From the NCBI RefSeq assembly GCF_016862795.1, contig NZ_BONQ01000047.1, forward strand, positions 62,001 through 126,000: a stretch of DNA of 64,000 nt. The letters are read 5' to 3'. The number at the start of each line of letters is the position of its first letter. The first letter of the stretch is position 1. This stretch comes from Dactylosporangium siamense (GTDB taxonomy: Bacteria; Actinomycetota; Actinomycetes; Mycobacteriales; Micromonosporaceae). Shown one piece after another: positions 52,590-62,198 of the stretch. The notes beneath the pieces are model-generated. The model was not told the origin of the DNA. It saw only the letters and a program-made list of their open reading frames with translations, and did no database searches. The position numbers and the translations under genes were made by a program.

Positions 52590-53902
52590 CCGCCGCGGTG
52601 AGCGCCGCGCGGCGCCGGCAGGTCATCGACGCGCTGCGGCGCGGCGCCGTCCCCGAAACCGGGCTCGACCTGCTCGCCGTCGGCCTGGACCGCTTCTCCG
52701 GCAGCGTCGAGGAAGACCTCGACGTGGTCGCGGGTGGTGGTGCGGTCTTCAAGGCCGTCCGCGGCGAGTACGGCGCCGGCAAGACCTTCTTCGCCCGCTG
52801 GCTCGCCGACCGGGCCCGAAGAGCGAACTTCGCCACCGCCGAGGTGCAGATCTCCGAGACCGAGACGCCGCTGCACAAGCTGGAAACCGTGTACCGGCGG
52901 CTCACGGAACGCCTGACCACATCAGCGTTCCCGCCGAGCGCGCTGCGGCCCGTGGTCGACTCGTGGTTCTACGCCCTCGAAGAGGACGCCCTCGCCGCCG
53001 GTACACCCGCCGACGACGCCGCAGCACTGGAACACACCGTCGCTGACCTGCTGCAGCAACGCCTCACCGAAGTGGGCCGGACCGCGCCGACCTTCGCTGC
53101 TGCCCTCGCCGCCTACCGGGCCGCCACGATCGGCGGTGACCCGACCACAGCAGCCGCGATCCTCGCCTGGCTCGGCGGGCAACCGCACGTCGCCGCCGCG
53201 GCCCGTCGCATCGCCGGTGTCCGCGGCGACCTCGACCACTTCGGCGCGCTCGGCTTCCTCCAAGGGCTCCTGACCGTCCTGCGAGACTCCGGCCACCCCG
53301 GCCTCCTGCTCGTCCTCGACGAGGTCGAAACCCTGCAACGAGTCCGGTCCGACGCCCGCGACAAAGCTCTCAACGCTCTGCGGCAGCTCATCGACGAGGT
53401 GTACACGGGTCGCTTCCCCGGCCTGTACCTGGTCATCACCGGCACACCACCGTTCTTCGACGGCCAGCAGGGCGCCCAACGACTCGCCCCACTCGCCCAA
53501 CGGCTCGCCACCGACTTCCCCACCGATCCCCGCTGGGACAACCCGCGAGCTGTCCAGATCAGGCTGCCCGGCTTCACCATCGACGCGCTGGCCGACCTCG
53601 GCACCAAGGTCCGCGACCTCTTCGCCGCCGGCACCACCGACCCAGCCCGCATCGCCACCACCGTCGACGACCGCTACCTGCACGACCTGGCCAACGCCGT
53701 CGCCGGCAGGCTCGGCGGAAAGGCCGGCATCGCACCCCGGCTGTTCCTGAAGAAACTCGTCGCCGGCGTCCTCGACCCCGTCGACCTCCACACGGATTTC
53801 GACCCCCGCCGGCACTACGCCCTGACCGTGACCGACACCGAAATGTCCGACGTGGAACGCAACGCGGCCAACGCCGACGACATCGACCTCGAGGTACCGT
53901 GA
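52586..53902 (+). CDS. brxD: BREX type 2 ATP-binding protein BrxD
   Basis: The 438-residue protein has Walker A GEYGAGKTFFAR (Gly60-Lys66-Thr67) and Walker B LLLVLDEVETLQRV (about residue 245), with sensor-like YLVITGTPPFF. This matches the BrxD/DUF2791 ATPases that accompany BrxHI in type 2 BREX. Its start overlaps the pglZ stop (ATGA) and its stop overlaps brxHI (GTGA). The C-terminus is Asp/Glu-rich. Confidence 0.92.
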   Translation: MTAAVSAARRRQVIDALRRGAVPETGLDLLAVGLDRFSGSVEEDLDVVAGGGAVFKAVRGEYGAGKTFFARWLADRARRANFATAEVQISETETPLHKLETVYRRLTERLTTSAFPPSALRPVVDSWFYALEEDALAAGTPADDAAALEHTVADLLQQRLTEVGRTAPTFAAALAAYRAATIGGDPTTAAAILAWLGGQPHVAAAARRIAGVRGDLDHFGALGFLQGLLTVLRDSGHPGLLLVLDEVETLQRVRSDARDKALNALRQLIDEVYTGRFPGLYLVITGTPPFFDGQQGAQRLAPLAQRLATDFPTDPRWDNPRAVQIRLPGFTIDALADLGTKVRDLFAAGTTDPARIATTVDDRYLHDLANAVAGRLGGKAGIAPRLFLKKLVAGVLDPVDLHTDFDPRRHYALTVTDTEMSDVERNAANADDIDLEVP

Positions 53903-56019
53903 GCCTGGAGGCGCTGCACCCGTCCATCCAGCATCACGTCGCCAACACGCTGGGCTGGTCGGCACTGCGACCATTGCAGGAGGCCGCGGTCGCCCCGCTG
54001 ATGGCCGGCGACGACGCCTTACTCCTGGCCCCGACGGCCGGCGGGAAGACCGAGGCCGCCGCCCTGCCGCTGCTGTCGCGGATGGCCGCCGAGCAGTGGC
54101 GCGGACCGTCGCTGATCTACCTGTGCCCGCTGAAAGCGCTGCTGAACAACCTCCTCCCGCGTCTCGAGCAGTACGCCGGCTGGATCGGACACACCGTGGC
54201 CCTCTGGCACGGCGACGTCAACACGCCACAGCGCCGGCAGATCCTGCGCAACCGCCCCGACGTCCTGCTCACCACACCGGAATCTCTGGAAGCGATGCTG
54301 GTCAGCGTCAACGTCGACCACGCGTCGTTCCTCGGCGGCGTACAAACCGTCGTCGTTGACGAGGTGCACGCGTTCGCCGGCGACGACCGCGGCTGGCACC
54401 TCCTCGCGGTGCTGGAGCGGCTGAGCCGGGTCGCCGGGCATCCGATCCAACGGGTCGGGCTCTCCGCCACCGTCGGCAACCCCGACGAACTGCTGCACTG
54501 GCTGCAAGGCGCCCAACGGGGGCAACGACCCGGGTCGGTCATCGCGCCCGACCTCCCCACACCCGTCGTCTTCGGCGGCAGCGTTCCTCCCGGCGACATC
54601 GAACTGGACTACGTCGGCTCCGTACCGAACGCCGCCACCGTCATCGCCGCCCTCCACGCCGGAGAGAAACGGCTCGTCTTCTGCGACTCCCGCCAACTCG
54701 TCGAAGAGCTCGGCGCGGCGCTGCGCGACCGGGGCGTCACCACATTCGTGTCACACGCCTCCCTCTCCGTCGACGAACGCCGCCGCGCCGAGGAGGCGTT
54801 CGCCGAAGCGCGTGACTGCGTCATCGTCTCCACCAGCACACTGGAACTCGGCATCGACGTCGGCGACCTCGACCGCGTACTGCAGATCAACGCGCCACGC
54901 ACTGTCGCGTCCTTCCTGCAACGCCTCGGACGCAGCGGACGACGGCCCGGCAGCGCACGCAACTGCCTCTTCCTCGCCCTCGACGAACCGGGCCTGCTGC
55001 AGGCTGCGGGGCTGCTGAGCCTCTGGGGCAGCGGATGGGTCGAGCCCGTCACGCCACCGCCCGAGCCGAGACACATCGTCGCGCAACAACTCCTCGCGCT
55101 GTGTCTGCAGGAACACCAGGTCGGCGAGAACCTTTGGCCAGCCGCCTGGAACGGGCTACCACCGTTCGACAAGACCGCCGAGGTCATCCAGCGGTACCTG
55201 GTCGAACAGGGCTACCTGGACCAGGACGCCGGCATGCTCCACATCGGCCCAGAAGCAGAGCTGCGCTTCGGCCGACGCCACTTCATGGACATGACCGCAG
55301 TCTTCACCGCACCGCCACAGTTCACTGTCCTGAGCGGACGCACCGAGATCGGCCGGACCGACCCCGCACTGCTCACCGAAGAGGTCCGCGGGCCACGGCT
55401 CCTCCTGCTCGCCGGACGCAGCTGGCGGGTCACCTATGTTGACTGGGTCCGGCGACGCTGCTTCGTCGAACCCGCCGACAGCGGCGGAAAGGCACGCTGG
55501 AACACCAGTGGCGGCGTCGCCGGGCTCAGCTTCGAACTGGTCCGAGCCATGCGGGGCGTGCTCCTCGGCGCCGACCCGCCGGTACGGCTGACCCGCCGGG
55601 CTCGCAGCCGCCTCGAAGAGACCCGGCTGCGCCTGTCTTCGCACGCGCATCCAGGTGGCACGGTCGTGCACCGCAACCGTGGACAGCTGCGCTGGTGGAC
55701 CTGGGCCGGCTACCGCGCGAACGCCACCCTCGCCACCACCCTCAATGAGCTGGTCGACCCCGCCGGATACTTCGACGACCAGCACATCCGACTACGTACA
55801 GACCTCACCCCGGACGACTGGCGCTCGGCGGTCTCGGACGCCCCCCAACGGCTCTGCCTGCCGGACGTCGACCCGAAGGCACTCGTAGGCCTCAAATTCA
55901 ACGCGGCCCTACCGGAACGGCTGGCCATAGCTACCTTGTCCGCGCGTCTGGCCGAACTATCAGCTGCCAGCATGATCCTCGGTGAGCGAGCTACCTTCGT
56001 CGTCTCGGACAGCGACTGA
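53899..56019 (+). CDS. brxHI: BREX type 2 DEAD/DEAH-box helicase BrxHI
   Basis: The 706-residue superfamily 2 helicase has motif I APTAGGKTE (residues 44-52), motif II DEVH (about 153), motif III SATVGN and motif VI QRLGRSGRRPGS. The C-terminal third is the Lhr-like extension seen in BrxHI. It is the last gene of the BREX operon. The GTG start overlaps brxD. No clear terminator follows. Confidence 0.92.
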   Translation: MSLEALHPSIQHHVANTLGWSALRPLQEAAVAPLMAGDDALLLAPTAGGKTEAAALPLLSRMAAEQWRGPSLIYLCPLKALLNNLLPRLEQYAGWIGHTVALWHGDVNTPQRRQILRNRPDVLLTTPESLEAMLVSVNVDHASFLGGVQTVVVDEVHAFAGDDRGWHLLAVLERLSRVAGHPIQRVGLSATVGNPDELLHWLQGAQRGQRPGSVIAPDLPTPVVFGGSVPPGDIELDYVGSVPNAATVIAALHAGEKRLVFCDSRQLVEELGAALRDRGVTTFVSHASLSVDERRRAEEAFAEARDCVIVSTSTLELGIDVGDLDRVLQINAPRTVASFLQRLGRSGRRPGSARNCLFLALDEPGLLQAAGLLSLWGSGWVEPVTPPPEPRHIVAQQLLALCLQEHQVGENLWPAAWNGLPPFDKTAEVIQRYLVEQGYLDQDAGMLHIGPEAELRFGRRHFMDMTAVFTAPPQFTVLSGRTEIGRTDPALLTEEVRGPRLLLLAGRSWRVTYVDWVRRRCFVEPADSGGKARWNTSGGVAGLSFELVRAMRGVLLGADPPVRLTRRARSRLEETRLRLSSHAHPGGTVVHRNRGQLRWWTWAGYRANATLATTLNELVDPAGYFDDQHIRLRTDLTPDDWRSAVSDAPQRLCLPDVDPKALVGLKFNAALPERLAIATLSARLAELSAASMILGERATFVVSDSD

Positions 56020-56366
56020 GCTACTCGGACTGCACCGGTCAATGTCGGAAGATCCGTAACGCTCCCGCATGGGCAAAGCAATGTTGTGCACTACGACGGT
56101 AGGTGTGCGCAGCGCGGCAGCGGGTGAGCAGCAGGCGTCGCCGCGCCAGGCTTCGTGGCCTTCCTTGACCGCGACGGCGGCGATGGCCAGAGCGACTGCG
56201 GCCTTCCGGGACGGCGACGACGAGGCCGCAGCGAACTCGATCACGGCGACGCCCCCAGGTCGACTGGCAGGGGAGTGCGATCATGATGACGCGACACCGC
56301 TGTACGGGGCACAATGACGTAAATGTCCCTTTCGAGGTGCGTCGGCCGCACAGGGAGGAGGCAAGA
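56020..56366. other. Intergenic region between BREX and the GTPase pair
   Basis: About 350 bases. Short open frames on both strands (for example 56069-56317 plus) show no recognisable family or ribosome site. It probably holds the promoter of the GTPase pair and perhaps the remnant of a gene, but I cannot support either. Confidence 0.4.
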
Positions 56367-58007
56367 GTGCCTGCGGACGCGCGGGGCGGGAACGCGAAGG
56401 TCGTCGAGGTCGCTGGCCGGCTCTTGGCGATGCTCGAAGAGGTCGGGGCCGCCACCGAGCAAGAGAATGACACCGCTCGCGATACCTCGCTGAGGCTGCA
56501 GATCGGCCAGGCACGGGAGATCATCGAAGGCCTCCTGGCCGAGCTGATCCGAGTGCGCGGCGATGCTGCGCGGGTGGTGTGCATCGGTCGTACGAAGGCG
56601 GGGAAGTCGACGCTTCGCTTCGTGCTGACGGGCGAAGGCGTCGACGGCATCGGAAAGGGCGGGCAACGCACGACGAGTATCCCGATCACCTACCGGTGGC
56701 GGGGCATTGACGTTGTCGACACGCCCGGCGTCGGCGCCTACCAGGGAGCCGTCGACGATGCGTCCGCCTTGACGGCCGCGAAAGATGCTGACCTCGTTGT
56801 GTGGGTGGCGGGGTCCGACAGCCAGCAGCCGGCGACGGTGGCGCCGGTGCTGCAAGCAATCGCTCCCGGCATCCCAGTCTTCGTCCTTGTCAACCACAAG
56901 CAGGCATTCACAGCCGAGGAACTCGCCGGCGATCTGTCGCCCGCAGTGATCTTCTCCGACATCAGTGGGCAAGAAGCACGGATTCGCACTGTGCTGGCAC
57001 AAGTTGATGTCAGCGACCCGACGATCGCGCACGTCAACTTGTGGCTTGCGCAGCGCGGTCTCGAGGGCCAAGACCAGCGGCTCTTGAGCCAGTCTGGCGT
57101 GCTGGCCGCAGAGGCGGCGCTGGCGGTTGCCGCGGCGGAAGCACACACACGTCGCCCCGTAACCGCCGCTGCGGTTCTCCGCGCACGCGCTGCTGATGCA
57201 GCGAAGGCAACTCATGTCGTCGCAGCGACGCTTCGGGCCCACAAGAGGGAACTCGTCGCCGACAGAAAGAAGCTGCGCGATGACACCCAGGCAGCCGCGG
57301 ACGAATACGGGGATAAGGTCAAGCACGCAGCTGCGAACGCATTCGCATCGGCCAACACACGCGTCGTGGCAGCTGCGCGCTACGCGGCGAAGGAGCCGCA
57401 CCGGGGGAAGGCGCAGGAGCACATGCGGTCCGAGGCGGTCGCAGCGAGCAAGCAGGCACACGCGAGTCTCGCGCAGGCCGCAGAGCGTGCCGCCGAGAAA
57501 TGCCTGCACCAGCTCGTCAACGGCCACGGTCTCGACCCGCCGACCCTGCAGATGCAGGTCGAGGAGCCGCAACTGCCTGAAGCGTCACTCGATGGCGACC
57601 CACTCAACGCGCGCGCTGCCAACTGGGTAGCTCGCGGGGTGAAGGGAGCCGCCGCGGTGGCCGCCATCGCACTTACCGACGGACTGGTCGCCCCATTGGT
57701 GAGTGGCCTTGTCAGCGAACGAACCGTCGACAACACCCGGAAGAACCTTGCGCCGACGCTCAAGCGTGAGCTGATCAAACGGGAAGCCTCAGTGCAAAAG
57801 GCCCAGGCCGCTTACATGACCGCGCTGGCACAGGCCCGTACCTGCGCCGAAGACGCTGTGAGCGCAAGCTGGGAGCCAATCCGCCGGAGCATTGATACAG
57901 TCCTCAACGAGAGGGCTCTGCACATCGAGACGTACGCGATGTGGTCCGCTCAGCTCGCGCGCCTGGTCAGGGAACTCGCAAGTGAAGCTGAATCACGGAC
58001 GGACTGA
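56367..58007 (+). CDS. Dynamin-like GTPase (first of tandem pair)
   Basis: The 546-residue protein has a GTPase domain: G1 GRTKAGKST (residues 74-82), G2 Thr in QRTTSIP, G3 DTPG (118-121) and a G4-like VNHK in place of NKxD. After it comes a long helical region with Ala/Lys/Arg-rich heptads, a short hydrophobic stretch (about 425-450, GAAAVAAIALTDGLVAPLV) that could insert in membrane, and more helices. This is the layout of bacterial dynamin-like or GIMAP-like proteins. The GTG at 56367 has GGGAGGAGG upstream. It ends 3 bases before the second GTPase. A defence role like Eleos (LeoA/LeoBC) is an inference. Confidence 0.75.
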   Translation: MPADARGGNAKVVEVAGRLLAMLEEVGAATEQENDTARDTSLRLQIGQAREIIEGLLAELIRVRGDAARVVCIGRTKAGKSTLRFVLTGEGVDGIGKGGQRTTSIPITYRWRGIDVVDTPGVGAYQGAVDDASALTAAKDADLVVWVAGSDSQQPATVAPVLQAIAPGIPVFVLVNHKQAFTAEELAGDLSPAVIFSDISGQEARIRTVLAQVDVSDPTIAHVNLWLAQRGLEGQDQRLLSQSGVLAAEAALAVAAAEAHTRRPVTAAAVLRARAADAAKATHVVAATLRAHKRELVADRKKLRDDTQAAADEYGDKVKHAAANAFASANTRVVAAARYAAKEPHRGKAQEHMRSEAVAASKQAHASLAQAAERAAEKCLHQLVNGHGLDPPTLQMQVEEPQLPEASLDGDPLNARAANWVARGVKGAAAVAAIALTDGLVAPLVSGLVSERTVDNTRKNLAPTLKRELIKREASVQKAQAAYMTALAQARTCAEDAVSASWEPIRRSIDTVLNERALHIETYAMWSAQLARLVRELASEAESRTD

Positions 58008-58010
58008 GAC

Positions 58011-59621
58011 ATGACTGATCGCCAAATCAGCCAGGCAAACCTGCTTGCGCTTGCCGGCATCGTCAGCGCGACACACCACGCCCGCGACCGACTTGTCGCA
58101 GTCCTCACCAACGCGGCGCACGACGAGCTCCGCGCGCTCGCCACTGATGTGCCGACCGCCGATGCGGCCGACGCGGTCACGGTCGTGTTCGTCGGTCAGT
58201 ACTCAGCCGGCAAGTCGTCGCTCATCAAGTGCCTCACCGGTCTCGACATTGAGATCGGCGCGGACATCGCGACGACGCGAGCGACGCCATACCCATGGCA
58301 AGGCCATCTCATCGTCGACACACCGGGAGTAAGGACCAGGGAACACAACGCGCATGACCGGATTACCGAGGAGGCGCTGCGCGGCGCCGACGCAGTGGTT
58401 TTCGTCGCCACAGCAGAAGGGTTCGATGACGTCGCCGCGGACTACTTCACGCTCCTGCGGCAGCGGCTACGGACTCTCAGTCAACTGCTCCTGGTCGTCA
58501 ATAAGAGCGCCGCAGAAGGGTCAGACCTGGCACAGGTTGAGGGTCACCTACGAGAAGTACTCGGTGAGGTCTTCGACCTGATACCGGTGGTGCGGACGGA
58601 CGCACGTAGTTGGCTGCAGGCAGAGGACTTCCCCCAGCCAGAGCAGCGGCGGCGGATGTCAGGCATACGCGAACTGGCCGACTCTCTTGACGAGACTGTT
58701 CGCGCGCGCGGAGCACACCTGCGGCTTGCAACACCACTGCGAGAGCTCGCCGCCTACGGCCGTGACGCGATCGACACGATGTCCGTCGCAGCCGGCGGCG
58801 ACCCGCTCCTCAGCCAACTCGACGAGATCGCTGGTGCCATCGCTGAACAGCGGCAACAGATGACCGAATCTGTCACCCGCGCCGCGGAGGAGGCGAAGGC
58901 GTTCGTGGCGTTGAAGCTCGTGGAACTGGGCCCCGAAATCGACGAGGACCAGTTGAGCGCGGTCGCCGCCGAGGCGCAGAAGCAGTTCGACAGTGTCCTG
59001 GACGCCGACGCGGAGCGGACGAGCGAGAACGTGGGTAGCGCTCTGGAATGGTATGTGCCGAAGCCCAGAAGCGAAGAGCTCGCTGTCTCCGAGCAACCTT
59101 CCGCCGTTCCCGCATGGCCGGTCATCCGACAACAGATCCTGGGCGGTCTGCAGACGATCGCCCGTGACTTCGGCGGGGCCGGAGCCCGGCCTGGCGGGGT
59201 CGGCAACACAGTCGTCAAGCAGATCTGGCACGGCGTCGGTCGCAAGTTCGGGCCATGGGGAGCGGTCAAAGCAGCCGAGGGCACCGCGAAGGCAGCTCGC
59301 GCGCTCGGACCAGCCCTCGTAATCGGCGAAACAGCCTTCGGGTTCTGGCAGGAGTACCGCGGCGCACAGCGAGCTCGGCAGGAAGCCGACCGCAGTCGCG
59401 GTTGGCGTCCGAAGGCGCTGCAAATCGCTGAGGAGATGGTCGATCCGTGGGCGGCATCAGCGCGCGCCGCTGTCACGGAGCGCTGCGACCAGCAGGACGC
59501 CGTCATAGCGCGGCAGCGACTGGGCGTGTTGGCGAAGCAAGCAGCTGGCAACCGTGACGTCGCTGCCCTGATCGCTGTGAACGACACGCTGCTAGAGTTG
59601 TTGACGCAGTTGAAGCAATGA
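58011..59621 (+). CDS. Dynamin-like GTPase (second of tandem pair)
   Basis: The 536-residue protein has G1 GQYSAGKSS (residues 62-70), the dynamin-type Q-x-SAGKSS, a switch Thr in DIATTRATP, G3 DTPG (103-106) and G4 VNKSA. A helical stalk with coiled-coil features and a Gly/Ala-rich, partly hydrophobic stretch (about 405-450) follow. It differs from the first GTPase enough that the two likely form a hetero-oligomer, as bacterial dynamin pairs do. The ATG comes 3 bases after the first gene's stop, so they are co-translated. Defence against phage by membrane action is inferred from type and setting. Confidence 0.78.
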   Translation: MTDRQISQANLLALAGIVSATHHARDRLVAVLTNAAHDELRALATDVPTADAADAVTVVFVGQYSAGKSSLIKCLTGLDIEIGADIATTRATPYPWQGHLIVDTPGVRTREHNAHDRITEEALRGADAVVFVATAEGFDDVAADYFTLLRQRLRTLSQLLLVVNKSAAEGSDLAQVEGHLREVLGEVFDLIPVVRTDARSWLQAEDFPQPEQRRRMSGIRELADSLDETVRARGAHLRLATPLRELAAYGRDAIDTMSVAAGGDPLLSQLDEIAGAIAEQRQQMTESVTRAAEEAKAFVALKLVELGPEIDEDQLSAVAAEAQKQFDSVLDADAERTSENVGSALEWYVPKPRSEELAVSEQPSAVPAWPVIRQQILGGLQTIARDFGGAGARPGGVGNTVVKQIWHGVGRKFGPWGAVKAAEGTAKAARALGPALVIGETAFGFWQEYRGAQRARQEADRSRGWRPKALQIAEEMVDPWAASARAAVTERCDQQDAVIARQRLGVLAKQAAGNRDVAALIAVNDTLLELLTQLKQ

Positions 59622-59699
59622 TCTCGATGGCTGACTGGGTCGTGCCCGATCAGCATCGCTGGTCCACTCAAGCCAGTGACCCACTTCCAGGCGCAGCAG

Positions 59700-62198
59700 T
59701 CAATCGGGGAGCTGGGCAACGCGCTCACAAGTGGTCGAGGGCGGCAGCGGGACTCGCGCGTAGCTCGCAATGCCAGTCTTCAGGTTTGCCCAGGTCAGCG
59801 ACTGCCAGATGCCGCCGGAAGCCGGGATGAACAGCCGCAGGCATGGCGGATTCCACCAACCGTGCGTTTCCGCGCCGGTCGGGCCGATGACCACGACGTG
59901 GGTGCCCGGATGGTCGCGAAGTGCATCGAGGACGAACACCGCTACTCGGCGCGAATCCTTCGCCGAGCGGACCCTTACGATGCCGTCCGGCGAACGTTCG
60001 ATCGCATCGTCGCCGAGCGCCAGCCCTGCGATCGCCTCGTCAATCGGGTCTCTGCCGAGGAGCCAGTCGAAATCCTCCCGCACGTTGCGCCCCGTGAAGC
60101 GGAACCCGAACGTGGCACCGCTGAGGTTGGCGGTGTACCGGTCGAGCAGCTCATCCGAGGCCGCCTTCAGCCACGACTCATACTCCCGGAACGCTGTGCG
60201 GAACTCCTCGAACCAACCGGCGAGTTCGGGCGTCGCCGGGCACGAGAGCTGACCGTGGCGGAAGGCGGCGAGTCCGACCGTCACGAGCGCGGCGTGCTCG
60301 CTGGTGAAGGCGTCGTCTTCAGGTGCGGACCACAGGTTCCACAGGCTTTCACCGATGAGCGGCGTCCAGCGTTCCGGGTGCGGCCACAGACCCGCCGAGG
60401 CGACGATGAGCACGATTCGGAACGCGGCGAGCTGCGCCGGCAACGGCCAATCGGCACTGCGGGCGACCAGCCTCGCGAACCGACGTTGCAGCTGTTCTCG
60501 CTGACGCCGGTCCAGGTTGTCGACCGTGTGCGCGGCCGTGGCGGTCTCAGTGCCTGCGGCTAGCTCACCGCTGCGCTCGTCCGCCTCGTCGTGCCGCCGG
60601 TCGTCCGGAGCAGCGGCGTCGTCGTCAGCCAGCTGCGGCGCTAGGCCGGTGTCACGACCCAGTGCGAGATGCACGAGCGCGGGCCCCGCGGCGCTGCGCA
60701 GTTGCGCCTCCTGCCGGGTGCGGCGCGCCGCAGCCGTCCCACCGGCACTGGTCGGGACCGGGCGCACAGCGGCGAGCTCGTCTAGGGCGTCGAAGAGGGC
60801 CCGCACCTGATGCTCGTCGCCGAGCAACGCGGCTAGCGTCGTCTGTTCCAGCGGTGACGGACGGGTAATCCTGGTGAGTGCGTGATCGACGTCGGTTACG
60901 AGCGCGGCGGCGACGACGGTGCCGTCGACGGTCTGCACGGTCGTGGTGCGTCCTGGCTGGCCCAGGTCGGCGCTCAAGACGTAGGTGTGCACACGTTCGT
61001 CGCTGCTGACGAGTGGCACCATGTGTAATTCTTCGGCGAAGTCGACGACGACGTGGGCCGGTGGTTCGTCCCGGACGAAGAGGACGACTTCGACGCGGGT
61101 CCGGAACCATCGGACTGCGAGCACCCGCATCGGCGCCCTCGGCGGCCGATGCTCGCCGTCGGGGTCCCGGATCGGCAGCGAGGGATCGTCCAAGACGACG
61201 GGCTCGAACTCCATCGCGGCGAGCGTCGACGCGTCACTTTCCTGCAGGAGAGCGAGTTCGCAGTTGCCACCGGCAGAGGTGGCCTCCAGCAGCGCCGCAC
61301 TGGTGCAGTTGGCGCTGCCTGTGACGATCACACCGTTGCCGCCGGTCCACCATTCGAAGACCTTGCCATGGTGGTACCGCTTGGTGCCGCCGGGAGTCGA
61401 GACCGCACTGGTGTCGACCGAGAACACCACCTGCGCAAGGGTTTCGGGGTCGCATTGGACGTCGCGGGTGAGCAGCAGGTCTACCTCGGCGGGCTGGGTA
61501 CGCCGGATCAGCTCGGTCAGTGCGACAGCCCCCGGGTCGAAGAACGGTGCAGCGACGACGAGGAGATCAGCTGGATCGTTGGGGAACGGGAGCTGGTCGA
61601 TGATAGGTATCCGGTCGTTGGTCAGCAGCAGTGGTTCGCCGACCTGCGGCTGTATAGGGCGGACCGTGAGCAGGTCGGCGACCGCGTTGAGCCGCTCGAC
61701 GCCGAGCCGGTCAACCCACAGGATGTCGGGGAGCCGGCGCAGCCATGCCGCGAGATCACCGACGACGGTCGGCACGGTGGGGCCGTCGGCCCGCAGGTGG
61801 GTCCAGATCTCGGCGTTGTGGTGCCAACCGGAGGTGGTGGCGTTTCCGGAACCGATCGATATCACGGCATCGGTGCTCGAGGCGATCACGACGAGCTTCG
61901 GATGGAATGCCCCGTTTGCCCGGCATACCACCGGCACCGGTATGTAGTCCCTGGCCGGTGAACCGGCCAGTGTGGCGTCGCCGGTGACCTTGTCGGCGTC
62001 GTAGACGACGGTGACCCGCGCGCCGGTGGCTCTGGCCTGCGGGACACAGACGTCCTCGACGAACGACAGATCGCACGTGTACGTGAGGACCAGGACTTCT
62101 TCGGCGTCCGGGACCGGTCTGGCGTGGAGCAGTTTGGGCGGGGGCGCGCCGCCGGCCAGCTCCTGCCAGTCGGTGGTCTCTACGAACGGGGCTGTCAT
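59700..62198 (-). CDS. Phospholipase D-like (two HKD motif) protein
   Basis: The 832-residue protein has two PLD-type half-sites: FHPKLVVIASSTD with GSGNATTSG (His99, Lys101, Asn119) and YHHGKVFEWW with GSANCTSAAL (His277, Lys279, Asn294). This is the HxK...GSxN pattern of PLD-family nucleases, as in DISARM DrmC or the helicase-linked PLD proteins. The C-terminal 500 residues are helical and unknown. The ATG at 62198 overlaps the stop of the 504-residue protein (ATGA), so the two are a unit. It is convergent with the GTPase pair. Nuclease activity is inferred from motifs; the partner and target are unknown. Confidence 0.82.
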   Translation of the reverse strand: MTAPFVETTDWQELAGGAPPPKLLHARPVPDAEEVLVLTYTCDLSFVEDVCVPQARATGARVTVVYDADKVTGDATLAGSPARDYIPVPVVCRANGAFHPKLVVIASSTDAVISIGSGNATTSGWHHNAEIWTHLRADGPTVPTVVGDLAAWLRRLPDILWVDRLGVERLNAVADLLTVRPIQPQVGEPLLLTNDRIPIIDQLPFPNDPADLLVVAAPFFDPGAVALTELIRRTQPAEVDLLLTRDVQCDPETLAQVVFSVDTSAVSTPGGTKRYHHGKVFEWWTGGNGVIVTGSANCTSAALLEATSAGGNCELALLQESDASTLAAMEFEPVVLDDPSLPIRDPDGEHRPPRAPMRVLAVRWFRTRVEVVLFVRDEPPAHVVVDFAEELHMVPLVSSDERVHTYVLSADLGQPGRTTTVQTVDGTVVAAALVTDVDHALTRITRPSPLEQTTLAALLGDEHQVRALFDALDELAAVRPVPTSAGGTAAARRTRQEAQLRSAAGPALVHLALGRDTGLAPQLADDDAAAPDDRRHDEADERSGELAAGTETATAAHTVDNLDRRQREQLQRRFARLVARSADWPLPAQLAAFRIVLIVASAGLWPHPERWTPLIGESLWNLWSAPEDDAFTSEHAALVTVGLAAFRHGQLSCPATPELAGWFEEFRTAFREYESWLKAASDELLDRYTANLSGATFGFRFTGRNVREDFDWLLGRDPIDEAIAGLALGDDAIERSPDGIVRVRSAKDSRRVAVFVLDALRDHPGTHVVVIGPTGAETHGWWNPPCLRLFIPASGGIWQSLTWANLKTGIASYARVPLPPSTTCERVAQLPD

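Noticed and set aside
56069-56317. Small gene between BREX and the GTPases
   Set aside because: No ribosome site, no recognisable family, and both strands look equally open.
59700-62198. DISARM system based on the PLD gene
   Set aside because: No DrmA helicase, DrmB or DISARM methylase is visible in the window; the nearby helicase and methylase belong to BREX.
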